Shown here: positions 52,118 through 61,500 of the stretch, one piece after another
Position numbering within the stretch: position 1 is the stretch's first letter
Layout: each line of letters opens with the position of its first letter
NCBI GenBank assembly: GCA_937138495.1
Contig: CAKZPE010000087.1
Coordinates: 41,199 to 105,198 of the forward strand
Direction of reading: 5' to 3'
Source of the DNA: an uncultured Oceanospirillaceae bacterium
GTDB lineage: Bacteria > Pseudomonadota > Gammaproteobacteria > Pseudomonadales > Balneatricaceae
DNA: 64,000 bases
The notes under the pieces: generated by a model
The model's database searches: none
What the model saw: only the letters and a program-made list of their open reading frames with translations
What the model was told of the DNA's origin: nothing
Position numbers and translations under genes: made by a program

Positions 52118-54078
52118 TAAGCACCGCTGCCCGGTTGACGATACATCCCCTGCAACGTTGATACGTTACGGATCCAGATACCCTTTTGCACCGCTGACGG
52201 CATTTCAGCTACCGCCGCTTTCGCTGCAGCTATTGTGCTGAACGGTGACGTAATCAGTACAAACACCACCTGACCAGAATCCCGTTCAGTACGGTAATAC
52301 GCTGACTGATCTTCCAACCCGTGACGACGGACAAACTGCTGAATACCTTTTTCGTTCGCGCCTTTGGCTAACTGCACCACAAAGGCATCATTCGGCAGCT
52401 GATTCAGCCATCCGTCCGCCCGCATTTCAGTGCCGCTGACGGCTGCATCGGCATTGGGAGACACAAAAGAGACCGCTGAAGACTCTTCTGAAGACACTTC
52501 TGAAGACACAGCATCAGTGGTGACAACGGCATCGCTTCCGACCGGCGACACGTCAGCCAGCAGCTCATCGTTATAGACAGAAGCACTTTCTTCATTCAGA
52601 AAAACCACACTGCGCACCTGCACACCGGACTGTAAACCAGTCACCGCAAAAGACTCTGCCTGAGCTGAACCGGAAGTCAGCACCGCTGCATTTTCCTGCG
52701 CCTGCATGGCATCAACATCTGTGGTCACTTCAGCCCCCTGAAGCTCGGCATTGATCCGTTCCAGATCCTGCACACTCAGGGTACCCGCCGCACGTTTCAG
52801 CCGCAGGGTGTTTAAGAGGTATTCGTAACGGGCCGCAGAAAAATCGCTGCGGGCAATAAAGAGATCCCGCTCCGCATCCAGCACACTGACACTGGAAATC
52901 AGACCGGATTCAAATGAAGTACGCTTGGCATCCACCGCCAGTTCATAGGCATCAACCGAACGCTGCAGGGCATTAACCTTAGTGATCGCACCGGCAACAC
53001 CGCTGAAAGCAGCCCGGGTTTCACGGCCGGCTTTACGCCATTCCTGTTCCAGCTCATCTTTCGCTTTATTATGCAGATTGATGGTTTCCCGTACTTTGGA
53101 AGACACCGCACCGCCGGAATAAATCGGCAGGGTAAACTTCAGCAGGATATCCTGAGTTTCAACTTCGTTCCCACCACCAAACAATGAACCGCCGTTATCG
53201 ACATTCTGGTGAGTTACCACCAGATCCAGCGTGGGGTAATGCCCGCCCTTCTGAAGGCGCGCTTCCTGCCAGGCAACTGCCAGAGCACTCTGCTTGGCCA
53301 GTAGCATCGGATTCTGTTTCTGAGCACTCTCGACCCAGGTCTGCGCATCAAGCGGTTGAGGGCTCACCAGTTCCAGTCCGTCACCCAGAGTAACAAGAGA
53401 ATCAGGCAGTGTGCCGGTCAGCTCCCGCAGCCCCTGGATGGCATCCCGTAAATCATTACTGATTTCAACCTGACGGGCCTGCGCCTGCATGTAACGGGCC
53501 TGAGAATCCAGCAAGTCAGTCATTCTTGCCAGACCTTCTTCGCGCTGGTTCTGTACCAGTTCGTAGTGTTTTTCCAGTGCAGTGACTTCGGCGGTCACCG
53601 CCAGATAGCTGTCACGTTCTTTCAGTGCAGAAAAGTAAGCATCCGCCACACGCATCACCAGGTCCTGCCGAACATCTTCCAGCTCAGCAGCGACACGCTT
53701 GACGTCTTCTTTGGATTTTTTGAAACCTGCCCAGTTAGCAAAACTGTAAACGGACTGGGTAATCGACAGACTGTATTCGTCTATCGGATAGGAAGTGCTG
53801 CCGGAACCAAACACCGGGTTTTCACTGCTGACGATATCCTGCGACCTTTCTGTGCGGGAAACGTCGAACTTAATATTCGGCAACAGCAATGCCAGCGCCT
53901 GGTCATAGACCTCTCTGGACGCCTCGTGATCATGAAACCCTGCCAGATAGACCGGATCATTTTCACGCGCCTGCTGATAGACCTCCAACAGATTTTCAGC
54001 CTGTACAGACGCCGGTAATACCGCCACCCACAGCAAATTAGCGCCCACGCGCGAGCGAAGCCAGTTAAGCTTAGCCAT
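52117..54078 (-). CDS. TolC-family outer-membrane channel with C-terminal SPOR domain
   Basis: A 653-aa outer-membrane efflux protein, first gene of the cluster. A signal peptide (cut after V-Q-A, about residue 27) is followed by two OEP repeats (about 30-450); typical blocks are LLEVYQQARENDPVYLAGFH, LPNIKFDVSRTERSQ, FTLPIYSGGAVSSKVRETIN and FESGLISSVSVLDAERDLF. A Ser/Glu/Ala-rich linker (about 460-560) leads to a SPOR-like domain at 564-645 (DAFVVQLAKGANEKGIQQFV to KGIWIRNVSTLQGMY). SPOR domains bind denuded septal peptidoglycan, so the channel may be held at the division site or cell pole. Ordinary TolC proteins are about 430-490 aa and lack this part. A GGGGGAT ribosome site precedes the ATG. 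Confidence 0.9.
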   Translation of the reverse strand: MAKLNWLRSRVGANLLWVAVLPASVQAENLLEVYQQARENDPVYLAGFHDHEASREVYDQALALLLPNIKFDVSRTERSQDIVSSENPVFGSGSTSYPIDEYSLSITQSVYSFANWAGFKKSKEDVKRVAAELEDVRQDLVMRVADAYFSALKERDSYLAVTAEVTALEKHYELVQNQREEGLARMTDLLDSQARYMQAQARQVEISNDLRDAIQGLRELTGTLPDSLVTLGDGLELVSPQPLDAQTWVESAQKQNPMLLAKQSALAVAWQEARLQKGGHYPTLDLVVTHQNVDNGGSLFGGGNEVETQDILLKFTLPIYSGGAVSSKVRETINLHNKAKDELEQEWRKAGRETRAAFSGVAGAITKVNALQRSVDAYELAVDAKRTSFESGLISSVSVLDAERDLFIARSDFSAARYEYLLNTLRLKRAAGTLSVQDLERINAELQGAEVTTDVDAMQAQENAAVLTSGSAQAESFAVTGLQSGVQVRSVVFLNEESASVYNDELLADVSPVGSDAVVTTDAVSSEVSSEESSAVSFVSPNADAAVSGTEMRADGWLNQLPNDAFVVQLAKGANEKGIQQFVRRHGLEDQSAYYRTERDSGQVVFVLITSPFSTIAAAKAAVAEMPSAVQKGIWIRNVSTLQGMYRQPGSGA

Positions 54079-54503
54079 GCACCATATCCCCCGATATTTT
54101 TAGAATTCTATTCTGGTGCTGCAGTTAATTAGCTTTCAGCAGTAAAACACAACTAGCAAGTTTTGATTTCCGTATCTTGCTGAAAACATTTGCTTTCTTT
54201 GCAGCCAATTAAACATTGCTGTTAATAGTAGCACACTTACACCCCTGACTCTCCCCTGAACAGCTTTTTCAAAACAGGTACTTTAAATACACAAATACTG
54301 ACACGCCTCAAACAACCAGCCACCCAAAACGCAGAACTTGACTATCCGCGACCTTTCCGCAGAACCGCCGGGAATAGATTTGACATCGGATCAAAAAATC
54401 GCCAAAGTTATTTTTAATTAAATGACCGATTAATAAAAAATCAAAGCCATCGGCCACCGCTGCTCTGTCTCGCGAAACCGATTGCTCACAGGGTACACAG
54501 ACT
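54079..54503. promoter_or_regulatory. Divergent regulatory region between the TolC-SPOR and betB genes
   Basis: 425 bp, AT-rich, no supportable gene. It must carry the promoters for the minus-strand export cluster and the plus-strand bet operon. On the betB side there is a TTGACA hexamer (54380-54385) without a clear -10 at standard spacing, and an imperfect dyad of TTTTTAATTAA and TTAATAAAAA (about 54411-54440). No BetI-type regulator gene lies here. Confidence 0.45.
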
Positions 54504-55961
54504 ATGCAACATGCCTTATACATCCACGGCCGTTATCAGGACGCCACCTCCGGTGAAACTTTCATTACCCGCAACCCGGCCACCGGCGAAGCACTCGCTG
54601 AAGTACAGCAGGCTGCTCTGGCAGACGTTGATGCTGCAGTAGAAAGTGCCAAAAAAGGCTTTGCGGAATGGTCTGCGATGTCGGGCGCTGAACGCGGCCG
54701 CATCATGATGAAAGCCGTTGCTATTCTGCGTGAACGTAACGACGAACTGGCGGCACTGGAAGTACTGGATACCGGTAAACCTATGCAGGAAGCCAACTGC
54801 GTTGATATCGCTACCGGTGCTGATGTGGTTGAATTCTTCGCCGGACTGGCCGGCACTGTTCATGGCCAGCAACAGGATCTGGGCGGCAACAACTTCTTCT
54901 ACAGCCGTCGCGAGCCACTGGGGGTATGTGCCGGTATCGGTGCATGGAACTACCCGATTCAGATCGCCATGTGGAAATCCGGTCCGTGTCTGGCAGCTGG
55001 TAATGCACTGGTTTTTAAACCGTCTGAAGAAACGCCGCTGTCTGTTCTGAAACTGGCTGAAATCTATACCGAAGCCGGCATGCCGGACGGTGTTTTCAAC
55101 GTTGTTCAGGGTGACTACCGTGTCGGTCAGGCGCTGTCCCGCCACCCTGAAATTGAAAAAGTATCCTTCACCGGCGAGTGCGGTACCGGTAAGAAAGTCA
55201 TGGCCGATGCAGCCGGCTCTCTGAAAGATGTCACCATGGAACTGGGCGGCAAATCACCGCTGGTTGTATTTGAAGATGCTGACCTGAAAAACGCCGTTTC
55301 CGGCGCCATGCTGGCGAACTTCTACACCCAGGGCGAAGTCTGCACCAACGGTACCCGGGTCTTCGTTCACGACAGCATCTATGACGAATTCGTGTCCCAG
55401 ATTGCTGAACGTACAGAGCGCATGATCATCGGCGACCCGACTGACCTGGACACTCAGGTTGGCGCACTGATTTCAGAGAAGCACATGTTTAAAGTGCTGG
55501 AATACATCGACGCCGCTAAAGACGCCGGCGCACGCCTGGTATGCGGCGGCAACCGGGTGACTGAAAACGGCCTGGATAAAGGCTACTTCGTTGCACCGAC
55601 CGTATTCGCGGACTGCACCGACGACATGCCAAACGTTAAAGATGAAATCTTTGGCCCTGTTATGTCTGTTCTGCGCTTCAGCGACGAGGAAGAAGTGATT
55701 CGCCGGGCGAACGATACTGAATTTGGCCTGGCGGCCGGTGTCTTCACCAAAGATTTCTCCCGCGCACACCGTGTCATTGCCCGCCTGCAGGCCGGTATCT
55801 GCTGGATTAACAACTGGGGAGCTTCACCTGCCGAAATGCCGGTTGGTGGCTACAAGCAATCCGGTATCGGTCGTGAAAACGGTATCGAAACCCTGAACCA
55901 CTACACCCAGGTGAAGAGTGTCTTCGTTGAGCTGGGCGACATCGACTGCCCATATAGCTGA
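54504..55961 (+). CDS. betB: Betaine aldehyde dehydrogenase
   Basis: BetB, 485 aa, oxidises betaine aldehyde to glycine betaine with NAD(P)+. Landmarks are the catalytic Glu in VTMELGGKSPLVVFEDADL, the catalytic Cys in NFYTQGEVCTNGTRVFV, the cofactor block GAWNYPIQIAMWKSGPCLA, and EIFGPVMSVLRF. The C-terminal NNWGASPAEMPVGGYKQSGI is typical of BetB rather than of other ALDHs. It opens a bet-cho operon; betA starts 10 bp after it. Confidence 0.97.
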   Translation: MQHALYIHGRYQDATSGETFITRNPATGEALAEVQQAALADVDAAVESAKKGFAEWSAMSGAERGRIMMKAVAILRERNDELAALEVLDTGKPMQEANCVDIATGADVVEFFAGLAGTVHGQQQDLGGNNFFYSRREPLGVCAGIGAWNYPIQIAMWKSGPCLAAGNALVFKPSEETPLSVLKLAEIYTEAGMPDGVFNVVQGDYRVGQALSRHPEIEKVSFTGECGTGKKVMADAAGSLKDVTMELGGKSPLVVFEDADLKNAVSGAMLANFYTQGEVCTNGTRVFVHDSIYDEFVSQIAERTERMIIGDPTDLDTQVGALISEKHMFKVLEYIDAAKDAGARLVCGGNRVTENGLDKGYFVAPTVFADCTDDMPNVKDEIFGPVMSVLRFSDEEEVIRRANDTEFGLAAGVFTKDFSRAHRVIARLQAGICWINNWGASPAEMPVGGYKQSGIGRENGIETLNHYTQVKSVFVELGDIDCPYS

Positions 55962-55970
55962 GGTTAACTG

Positions 55971-57662
55971 ATGAGCAATACTGAATTTGATTACATTGTT
56001 GTAGGAGCAGGTTCTGCCGGCTGCGTACTGGCGAACCGCCTGTCAGAAGACAGCAACAACAAGGTACTGCTGCTGGAAGCTGGTGGCAGCGATAAGAGCA
56101 TTTTCATCCAGATGCCGACAGCCCTGTCGTATCCGATGAATACTGAAAAATATGCCTGGCAGTTCCATACGGATAAAGAACCGTACCTGGACAACCGGGA
56201 AATGCACTGTCCGCGCGGTAAAGTACTGGGCGGCGGCTCTTCCATCAACGGCATGGTATACGTACGTGGCCACGCCTGTGACTATGATGAATGGGAAGAA
56301 CACGGTGCCAAAGGCTGGGGTTACCAGCAGTGTGTGCCTTACTTCAAAAAATCAGAAACCTGGTACAAGGGTGAAGACGATTACCGTGGCGGCAGCGGCC
56401 CTGTTGGCACCTGTAACGGTAATGAAATGAAGCTTAACCCGCTGTATCAGGCATTCATTGATGCCGGTGAAGAAGCAGGTTACCCGACCACCGACGATTA
56501 CAACGGTTACCGTCAGGAAGGCTTTGGCCCGATGCACATGACGGTTGATGGCGGTGTGCGTGCTTCCACGTCAAATGCGCACCTGCGTCAGGCCCTGAAG
56601 CGCCCGAATCTGACTCTGATTAAAGGTGTACTGACCCGTAAGGTGCTGCTGGACGGCAAAAAAGCCACCGGCATTGAATACCAGCAGGGCGGCAGCATTA
56701 AAACCGCCACTGCCCGTAAAGAAGTAGTGCTGAGCGCCGGCTCTATCGGCTCACCGCAATTACTGCAACTGTCCGGCATTGGCCCGGCGAAAGTACTGCA
56801 GGACGCTGGTGTTGACGTGGTTCAGGATCTGCCGGGCGTGGGTGAAAACCTGCAGGACCACCTGGAAGTGTATTTCCAGTATCACTGTAAACAACCTATT
56901 TCTCTGAACAGCAAACTGGGGCTGATCAGCAAAGGCATGATCGGTACCCGCTGGATTCTGTTTAAAGATGGCCTGGGGGCCACCAACCACTTTGAATCCT
57001 GTGCATTTATCCGTTCCCGCGAAGGCCTGAAGTGGCCGAACATTCAGTACCACTTCCTGCCGGCAGCCATGCGTTACGACGGCCAGGCTGCATTTGACGG
57101 CCACGGTTTCCAGGTTCACGTCGGCCCTAACAAGCCGGAAAGCCGCGGTAAAGTCTGGATCACCAGCAATGACCCGGCCGCTAAGCCGCGGATTATCTTT
57201 AACTACATCAGCACTGAGCAGGATAAGCAGGACTGGCGCGACACCATTCGCCTGAGCCGTGAAATCCTCAACCAGCCGGCGATGGATGCTTACCGTGGCG
57301 AAGAAATTCAGCCGGGGATCAACATCACCTCCGATGAAGATATCGACCGCTGGGTACGTGAAAATGTTGAAAGTGCTTACCACCCGTCCTGTACCTGTAA
57401 GCTGGGTGCAGATGACGATCCGATGGCGGTACTGGACAGCGAATGTAAGGTTCGTGGCATTGAATCCCTGCGGGTAGTGGACTCTTCCATCTTCCCGACT
57501 ATTCCGAACGGCAACCTGAACGCACCGAGCATCATGGTCGCTGAAAAAGCAGCAGACATGATTCTGGGTAAACCGGCCCTGCCGGATGCCAATGTTGACG
57601 TCTGGATCGACGAACAGTGGCAGGAACGCCAGCGCCTCAGCGCGCCAAAGCGGGAAATCTGA
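55971..57662 (+). CDS. betA: Choline dehydrogenase
   Basis: BetA, 563 aa, a membrane-associated FAD enzyme of the GMC family that oxidises choline to betaine aldehyde. The N-terminus binds FAD (DYIVVGAGSAGCVLANRLSE, then LLLEAGG). GMC signatures are GKVLGGGSSINGMVYVRGHA and LSAGSIGSPQLLQLSGIGP. The C-terminal active site is in YHPSCTCKLG (catalytic His) and IFPTIPNGNLNAPSIMVAEK. Together with betB it turns imported choline into the osmoprotectant glycine betaine. Confidence 0.97.
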   Translation: MSNTEFDYIVVGAGSAGCVLANRLSEDSNNKVLLLEAGGSDKSIFIQMPTALSYPMNTEKYAWQFHTDKEPYLDNREMHCPRGKVLGGGSSINGMVYVRGHACDYDEWEEHGAKGWGYQQCVPYFKKSETWYKGEDDYRGGSGPVGTCNGNEMKLNPLYQAFIDAGEEAGYPTTDDYNGYRQEGFGPMHMTVDGGVRASTSNAHLRQALKRPNLTLIKGVLTRKVLLDGKKATGIEYQQGGSIKTATARKEVVLSAGSIGSPQLLQLSGIGPAKVLQDAGVDVVQDLPGVGENLQDHLEVYFQYHCKQPISLNSKLGLISKGMIGTRWILFKDGLGATNHFESCAFIRSREGLKWPNIQYHFLPAAMRYDGQAAFDGHGFQVHVGPNKPESRGKVWITSNDPAAKPRIIFNYISTEQDKQDWRDTIRLSREILNQPAMDAYRGEEIQPGINITSDEDIDRWVRENVESAYHPSCTCKLGADDDPMAVLDSECKVRGIESLRVVDSSIFPTIPNGNLNAPSIMVAEKAADMILGKPALPDANVDVWIDEQWQERQRLSAPKREI

Positions 57663-57838
57663 GCCACACTGCCCTCTGCCGGATAGCAGACTGAAATTCA
57701 GCCGCTATCCTGCAAACGCAGATTATTTTTCGAATCCGGTGACTGCCGAGCAGTCGGTCAGCGGGTTCAGGTTAAAGGACTAACCGCCGGGCATCTTGCC
57801 CATTGAGCCGTTACCACAAGACTCATTCCGGGCTTTGC

Positions 57839-57903
57839 AACCGGACTCGCATCCGGTTACAGAACCTGTAAGCAAGGGGCGATTTTCTGTGACGCAGAAA
57901 ATC
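57839..57903 (+). promoter_or_regulatory. Two hairpins in the choX leader
   Basis: Between betA and choX there is AACCGGA-CTCGCA-TCCGGTT (57839-57858) and, closer to choX, GATTTTCTG-TGACG-CAGAAAATC (57881-57903), a perfect 9-bp stem. The second ends 36 bp before the choX ATG. Neither has a T-run on the plus strand. They could be processing or stability elements that raise choX mRNA relative to betBA, or an operator. Confidence 0.5.
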
Positions 57904-57939
57904 CTGAGAGAAGACAACAACAATAAAGGTAAAAAACTC

Positions 57940-58896
57940 ATGAAGACTCGACAGCAAACCCGTAAAACACAGAACTTCCTGCGCGGGTTAACCGTCGCAA
58001 TGGGCCTCTCTGCGTCCATGGCATTTGCCGCTTCCTGTGATGATGTGCGTTTCTCCGATGTGGGCTGGACCGACATTACCGCCACCACTGCAGTCACCAG
58101 TGAAGTTGTATCTGCGCTGGGCTACAAGCCAAGCACTCAGCTGCTTTCCGTACCGGTTACCTATACCTCTCTGGCGAATAACGACATCGACGTATTCCTG
58201 GGTAACTGGATGCCAACCATGGAAGCGGATATTGCCAAATACCGCGAAGCCGGCACCGTTGAAACAGTGCGCGCAAACCTGGAAGGCGCTAAATACACCC
58301 TGGCCGTACCTAAATACGCCTACGACGCCGGCCTGAAAAGCTTTGCCGACATCGCGAAATTCAAAGACAAACTGAAAGGCCGCATCTACGGTATCGAACC
58401 GGGTAACGACGGTAACCGTCTGATTCAGGACATGATCGACAAAGACGCTTTCGATCTGGAAGGTTTCAAACTGGTTGAGTCTTCTGAAGCCGGTATGATT
58501 TCTCAGGTATCCCGTGCTGCGAAGCGTGACCAGTGGGTTGTCTTCCTGGGCTGGGCACCACACCCGATGAACGCCAACATCCAAATGGAATACCTGGACG
58601 GCGGTGACGACTACTTCGGCCCGAACTACGGCGGCGCGAACGTTTACACCAACGTACGTCAGAACTACACCACAGACTGCCCGAATATGGGCAAGCTGCT
58701 GAACAATCTGGAATTCAGCCTGGCGATGGAAAACGAAGTCATGGGTGCGATTCTGGACGACGGCAAAAAGCCTGAAGTTGCAGCTAAAGAATGGCTGCAA
58801 GCGAATCCGGGCGTTCTGGATGCATGGCTGGCCGGCGTAACCACCAAAGACGGTGGCGATGCGATGGCAGCAGTTAAGGGCCAGTTAGGCCTGTAA
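57940..58896 (+). CDS. choX: Choline ABC transporter, periplasmic substrate-binding protein
   Basis: ChoX, 318 aa, captures choline in the periplasm for ChoWV. The frame is open to 57796, but the ATG at 57940 starts a clear signal peptide (LRGLTVAMGLSASMAFA) cut before A-S-C-D-D. The mature sequence begins VRFSDVGWTDITATT. Aromatic residues for the quaternary ammonium box are seen in DVFLGNWMPTM and FLGWAPHPMN, and YGIEPGNDGNRLIQDMI is typical. Binding to choline rather than betaine is inferred from close link with betBA. Confidence 0.93.
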   Translation: MKTRQQTRKTQNFLRGLTVAMGLSASMAFAASCDDVRFSDVGWTDITATTAVTSEVVSALGYKPSTQLLSVPVTYTSLANNDIDVFLGNWMPTMEADIAKYREAGTVETVRANLEGAKYTLAVPKYAYDAGLKSFADIAKFKDKLKGRIYGIEPGNDGNRLIQDMIDKDAFDLEGFKLVESSEAGMISQVSRAAKRDQWVVFLGWAPHPMNANIQMEYLDGGDDYFGPNYGGANVYTNVRQNYTTDCPNMGKLLNNLEFSLAMENEVMGAILDDGKKPEVAAKEWLQANPGVLDAWLAGVTTKDGGDAMAAVKGQLGL

Positions 58897-59234
58897 CAGC
58901 CCTGACATCTCAGATGGCTTAATCAGATACCGGTGATGCCCTGCATTCCGGCACTCTGTCAGACCGCCACAGCGGGTACCCGCTGTGGCCGGTCTATCGT
59001 TTCACACAACAACACTGAACAGTGTAAGAGCTTAGCTGGCTGGCGTCTGACGCACGGCTGTCTAAACGCTTACATTGGCGAACTGGATAGCACGCCGGAA
59101 AGTGGCAGCACGGGCAGGCTCCGCTATTGAGTATTAACTCTTCCGGCCCACAAAAACCGTCTGTATATACAGGCAAACAATAATAAACAGAGCGCCCCCT
59201 GAGGGACTACTCTGAATACAAAAGGTTTTTTCTG
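58897..59234 (+). other. choX-choW intergenic region with a strong hairpin
   Basis: 338 bp with no supportable gene. At 58962-58994 a long inverted repeat is present: CCACAGCGG-GTAC-CCGCTGTGG, extended by GACCG and CGGTC with one bulged base. It lacks a T-tract, so it more likely protects the choX 3' end or partly attenuates transcription than terminates it. Such elements usually explain high binding-protein to permease ratios. Confidence 0.65.
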
Positions 59235-60080
59235 ATGAACTGGATAACCGACAATAAAATCCCGCTGGGTGACTGGATGGAAGCATTCGTCGACTGGCTC
59301 ACCTTCAATGCCGCCGGATTATTCGACGCCATTTCTGTTTCTCTGGAGTGGCTGATTTTGTCGATGGTAGACATTTTCCAAATGTTCCCTCCGTTTGTGC
59401 CAATGGCCATGACCGCCGCTCTCGCCTGGTTCCTGCACCGCAGTATTCCGCTGGTGATCTTTGTTGTGGTCGCCCTGCTACTGATCCTGAACCTAGGCTA
59501 CTGGCAGGAAATGCTGGAAACCTTCGTCCTGGTACTGGCAGCAACAACCCTGTCGGTCATCATGGGCATTCCTGTCGGTATCCTGGCGGCACACAAGCCG
59601 TGGGTATACACCATATTACGGCCAATTCTTGATTTGATGCAGACCATCCCAACCTTTGTATACCTGATCCCAACACTGGTTCTGTTCGGCTTAGGCGTTG
59701 TGCCGGGCCTGATCTCCACCATTATTTTTGCCATCGCCGCACCGATCCGTCTGACCTACCTGGGTATCAGCCGGGTACCGGAAGACCTGATTGAAGCAGG
59801 CAAAGCCTTTGGCGCAACCCCGTTCAAACTGCTTTACAAAGTTGAGTTACCTGCGGCGATGCCAAACATCATGGCCGGTATTACTCAGTGCATCATGCTG
59901 TCACTGTCGATGGTAGTTATTGCTGCACTGGTAGGTGCAGACGGTCTGGGTAAGCCGGTCATCCGCGCCCTGAACACCGTTAATATCTCTCAGGGTTTTG
60001 AAGCCGGTCTGGCGATTGTACTGGTAGCTATTATTCTTGACCGTATCTGTAAAGCACCTGGCGCGAAGGAGGAAGGTTAA
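59235..60080 (+). CDS. choW: Choline ABC transporter, permease
   Basis: ChoW, 281 aa, ProW-type permease with about six or seven membrane helices. The ABC permease EAA loop is in RVPEDLIEAGKAFGATPFKL, followed by LYKVELPAAMPNIMAGITQC. IPTFVYLIPTLVLFGLGVVP is typical of glycine-betaine/choline permeases. It is 2 bp from choV. Confidence 0.95.
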   Translation: MNWITDNKIPLGDWMEAFVDWLTFNAAGLFDAISVSLEWLILSMVDIFQMFPPFVPMAMTAALAWFLHRSIPLVIFVVVALLLILNLGYWQEMLETFVLVLAATTLSVIMGIPVGILAAHKPWVYTILRPILDLMQTIPTFVYLIPTLVLFGLGVVPGLISTIIFAIAAPIRLTYLGISRVPEDLIEAGKAFGATPFKLLYKVELPAAMPNIMAGITQCIMLSLSMVVIAALVGADGLGKPVIRALNTVNISQGFEAGLAIVLVAIILDRICKAPGAKEEG

Positions 60081-60082
60081 TC

Positions 60083-61330
60083 ATGACATCACTTTCTTCA
60101 GCCACAACTACTCAGGCAACTGATATGCAGGAACACGTAAGCGCAATCAGCATCCGCAATCTGGACGTTATTTTTGGCAACTGGTCACACGACAGCCTGC
60201 GCATGCTTGATGCAGGTAAAACCCGCCAGGAAATCATCGAAACCACCGGCGATGTCGTCGGTGTAAAAAACGCCAGTATCGAAGTTCAGCAGGGCGAGAT
60301 CTGCGTACTGATGGGCCTTTCCGGCTCAGGCAAATCAAGCTTGCTGCGGGCCGTAAACGGTCTGAATAAAGTCAGCCGCGGTGAACTGCTGGTCCGTGAC
60401 GGCGAGCGCATGGTGAACATTGCCGAATGCGACGCCAACACCCTGCGCCACATGCGCAGCAAGCGGGTTTCCATGGTGTTCCAGAAATTCGCACTGATGC
60501 CCTGGTTAACCGTACTGGACAACGTTGCTTTTGGCCTGGAAATGCAGGGGATCGATAAAGCGACCCGCCGCGACATGGCCATGGAAAAACTGAAAATGGT
60601 CGGCCTGGATGAATGGCACGGCAAGTATCCTCACGAACTGTCCGGGGGGATGCAACAACGGGTTGGACTTGCGAGAGCGTTCGCTATTGATAGCGACATA
60701 TTGCTCATGGACGAGCCTTTTTCCGCCCTTGATCCACTGATCCGCAGCCAGCTGCAGGACGAACTGATCGAGCTGCAAAAGCGCCTCAACAAAACCATTC
60801 TGTTCGTCAGCCACGATCTGGATGAAGCCCTGAAAATCGGCACCAACATTGCCATTATGGAATCTGCGGAAATCATCCAGCACGGCAAGCCGGAAGACAT
60901 CGTTCTGAATCCGAGCAATGCTTACGTACAGGACTTCGTGGCGCACACTAACCCGCTGAACGTGCTGCGTGGCCGGGCCCTGATGACCAACGTTGAACAA
61001 CTGGAACGCCGTGATGACACAGTGGTTCTGGATCGCCACAATAACACTCTGGTAACCCTTGATGCAGACGGCAAACCCGCCAGCGCCAGCCGCAACGGCC
61101 AGGCACTCGGCCTGCAACACTGGGAAGAAGGCCAGGACCTGGATCAGATTCAGGCGGATCAGCTGATGATCACCACACCGGACATTTCCATGCGTGATGC
61201 CATCGAAATCCGCCACCGCACCAGTCTGCCAGTACTGCTCTGTGAAGACGGCAAGTGCACCGGCATGCTGGAAGATGATGATTTCTACCACGCACTGCTC
61301 GGCAAACACTTCAACAAAGAAACCGGATAA
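60083..61330 (+). CDS. choV: Choline ABC transporter, ATP-binding subunit
   Basis: ChoV, 415 aa, energises choline uptake. It shows Walker A (GLSGSGKSSLLRAVNG), the ABC signature LSGGMQQRVGLARAFA and Walker B ILLMDEPFSALD with the H-loop in LFVSHDLDEAL. Like ProV it has a C-terminal extension: two partial CBS-like segments, the last being MRDAIEIRHRTSLPVLLCED. This may sense ionic strength, but that is family knowledge, not visible here. It ends the bet-cho operon, followed by a strong terminator. Confidence 0.96.
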   Translation: MTSLSSATTTQATDMQEHVSAISIRNLDVIFGNWSHDSLRMLDAGKTRQEIIETTGDVVGVKNASIEVQQGEICVLMGLSGSGKSSLLRAVNGLNKVSRGELLVRDGERMVNIAECDANTLRHMRSKRVSMVFQKFALMPWLTVLDNVAFGLEMQGIDKATRRDMAMEKLKMVGLDEWHGKYPHELSGGMQQRVGLARAFAIDSDILLMDEPFSALDPLIRSQLQDELIELQKRLNKTILFVSHDLDEALKIGTNIAIMESAEIIQHGKPEDIVLNPSNAYVQDFVAHTNPLNVLRGRALMTNVEQLERRDDTVVLDRHNNTLVTLDADGKPASASRNGQALGLQHWEEGQDLDQIQADQLMITTPDISMRDAIEIRHRTSLPVLLCEDGKCTGMLEDDDFYHALLGKHFNKETG

Positions 61331-61361
61331 AGCGGTCACGGTTTTCACCGCAACGACAAAA

Positions 61362-61389
61362 AGGCAGGCTCAGTGAGCCTGCCTTTTTT
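61362..61389 (+). terminator. Terminator of the bet-cho operon
   Basis: Perfect 9-bp stem AGGCAGGCT / AGCCTGCCT with loop CAGTG, followed by six T on the plus strand. Confidence 0.92.
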
Positions 61390-61500
61390 GTATGCCGGAA
61401 AATCACCGGAAAACGGACATTTATGGATAGCGCAGACAAAGCACTGCTCATAGAATACAACCCGTAACGCTTTGTTTAACCGACAGCCAGTACCAATACC

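Noticed and set aside
54380..54440. A firm sigma-70 promoter for betB
   Set aside because: TTGACA is perfect, but no -10 with acceptable spacing follows, so only the region is reported.
57662..57940. Riboswitch in the choX leader
   Set aside because: Hairpins are present, but I cannot match their order and loops to a known class; kept only as structured leader.
58897..59234. A small gene between choX and choW (for example 58933-59130)
   Set aside because: No ribosome site, no recognisable product, and the frame covers the 58962-58994 inverted repeat.
60083..61330. ABC ATPase as the missing type I motor for the giant protein
   Set aside because: It is a ProV-type importer subunit without a fused membrane domain, in an operon with choX and choW, and separated from the export locus on the other strand.
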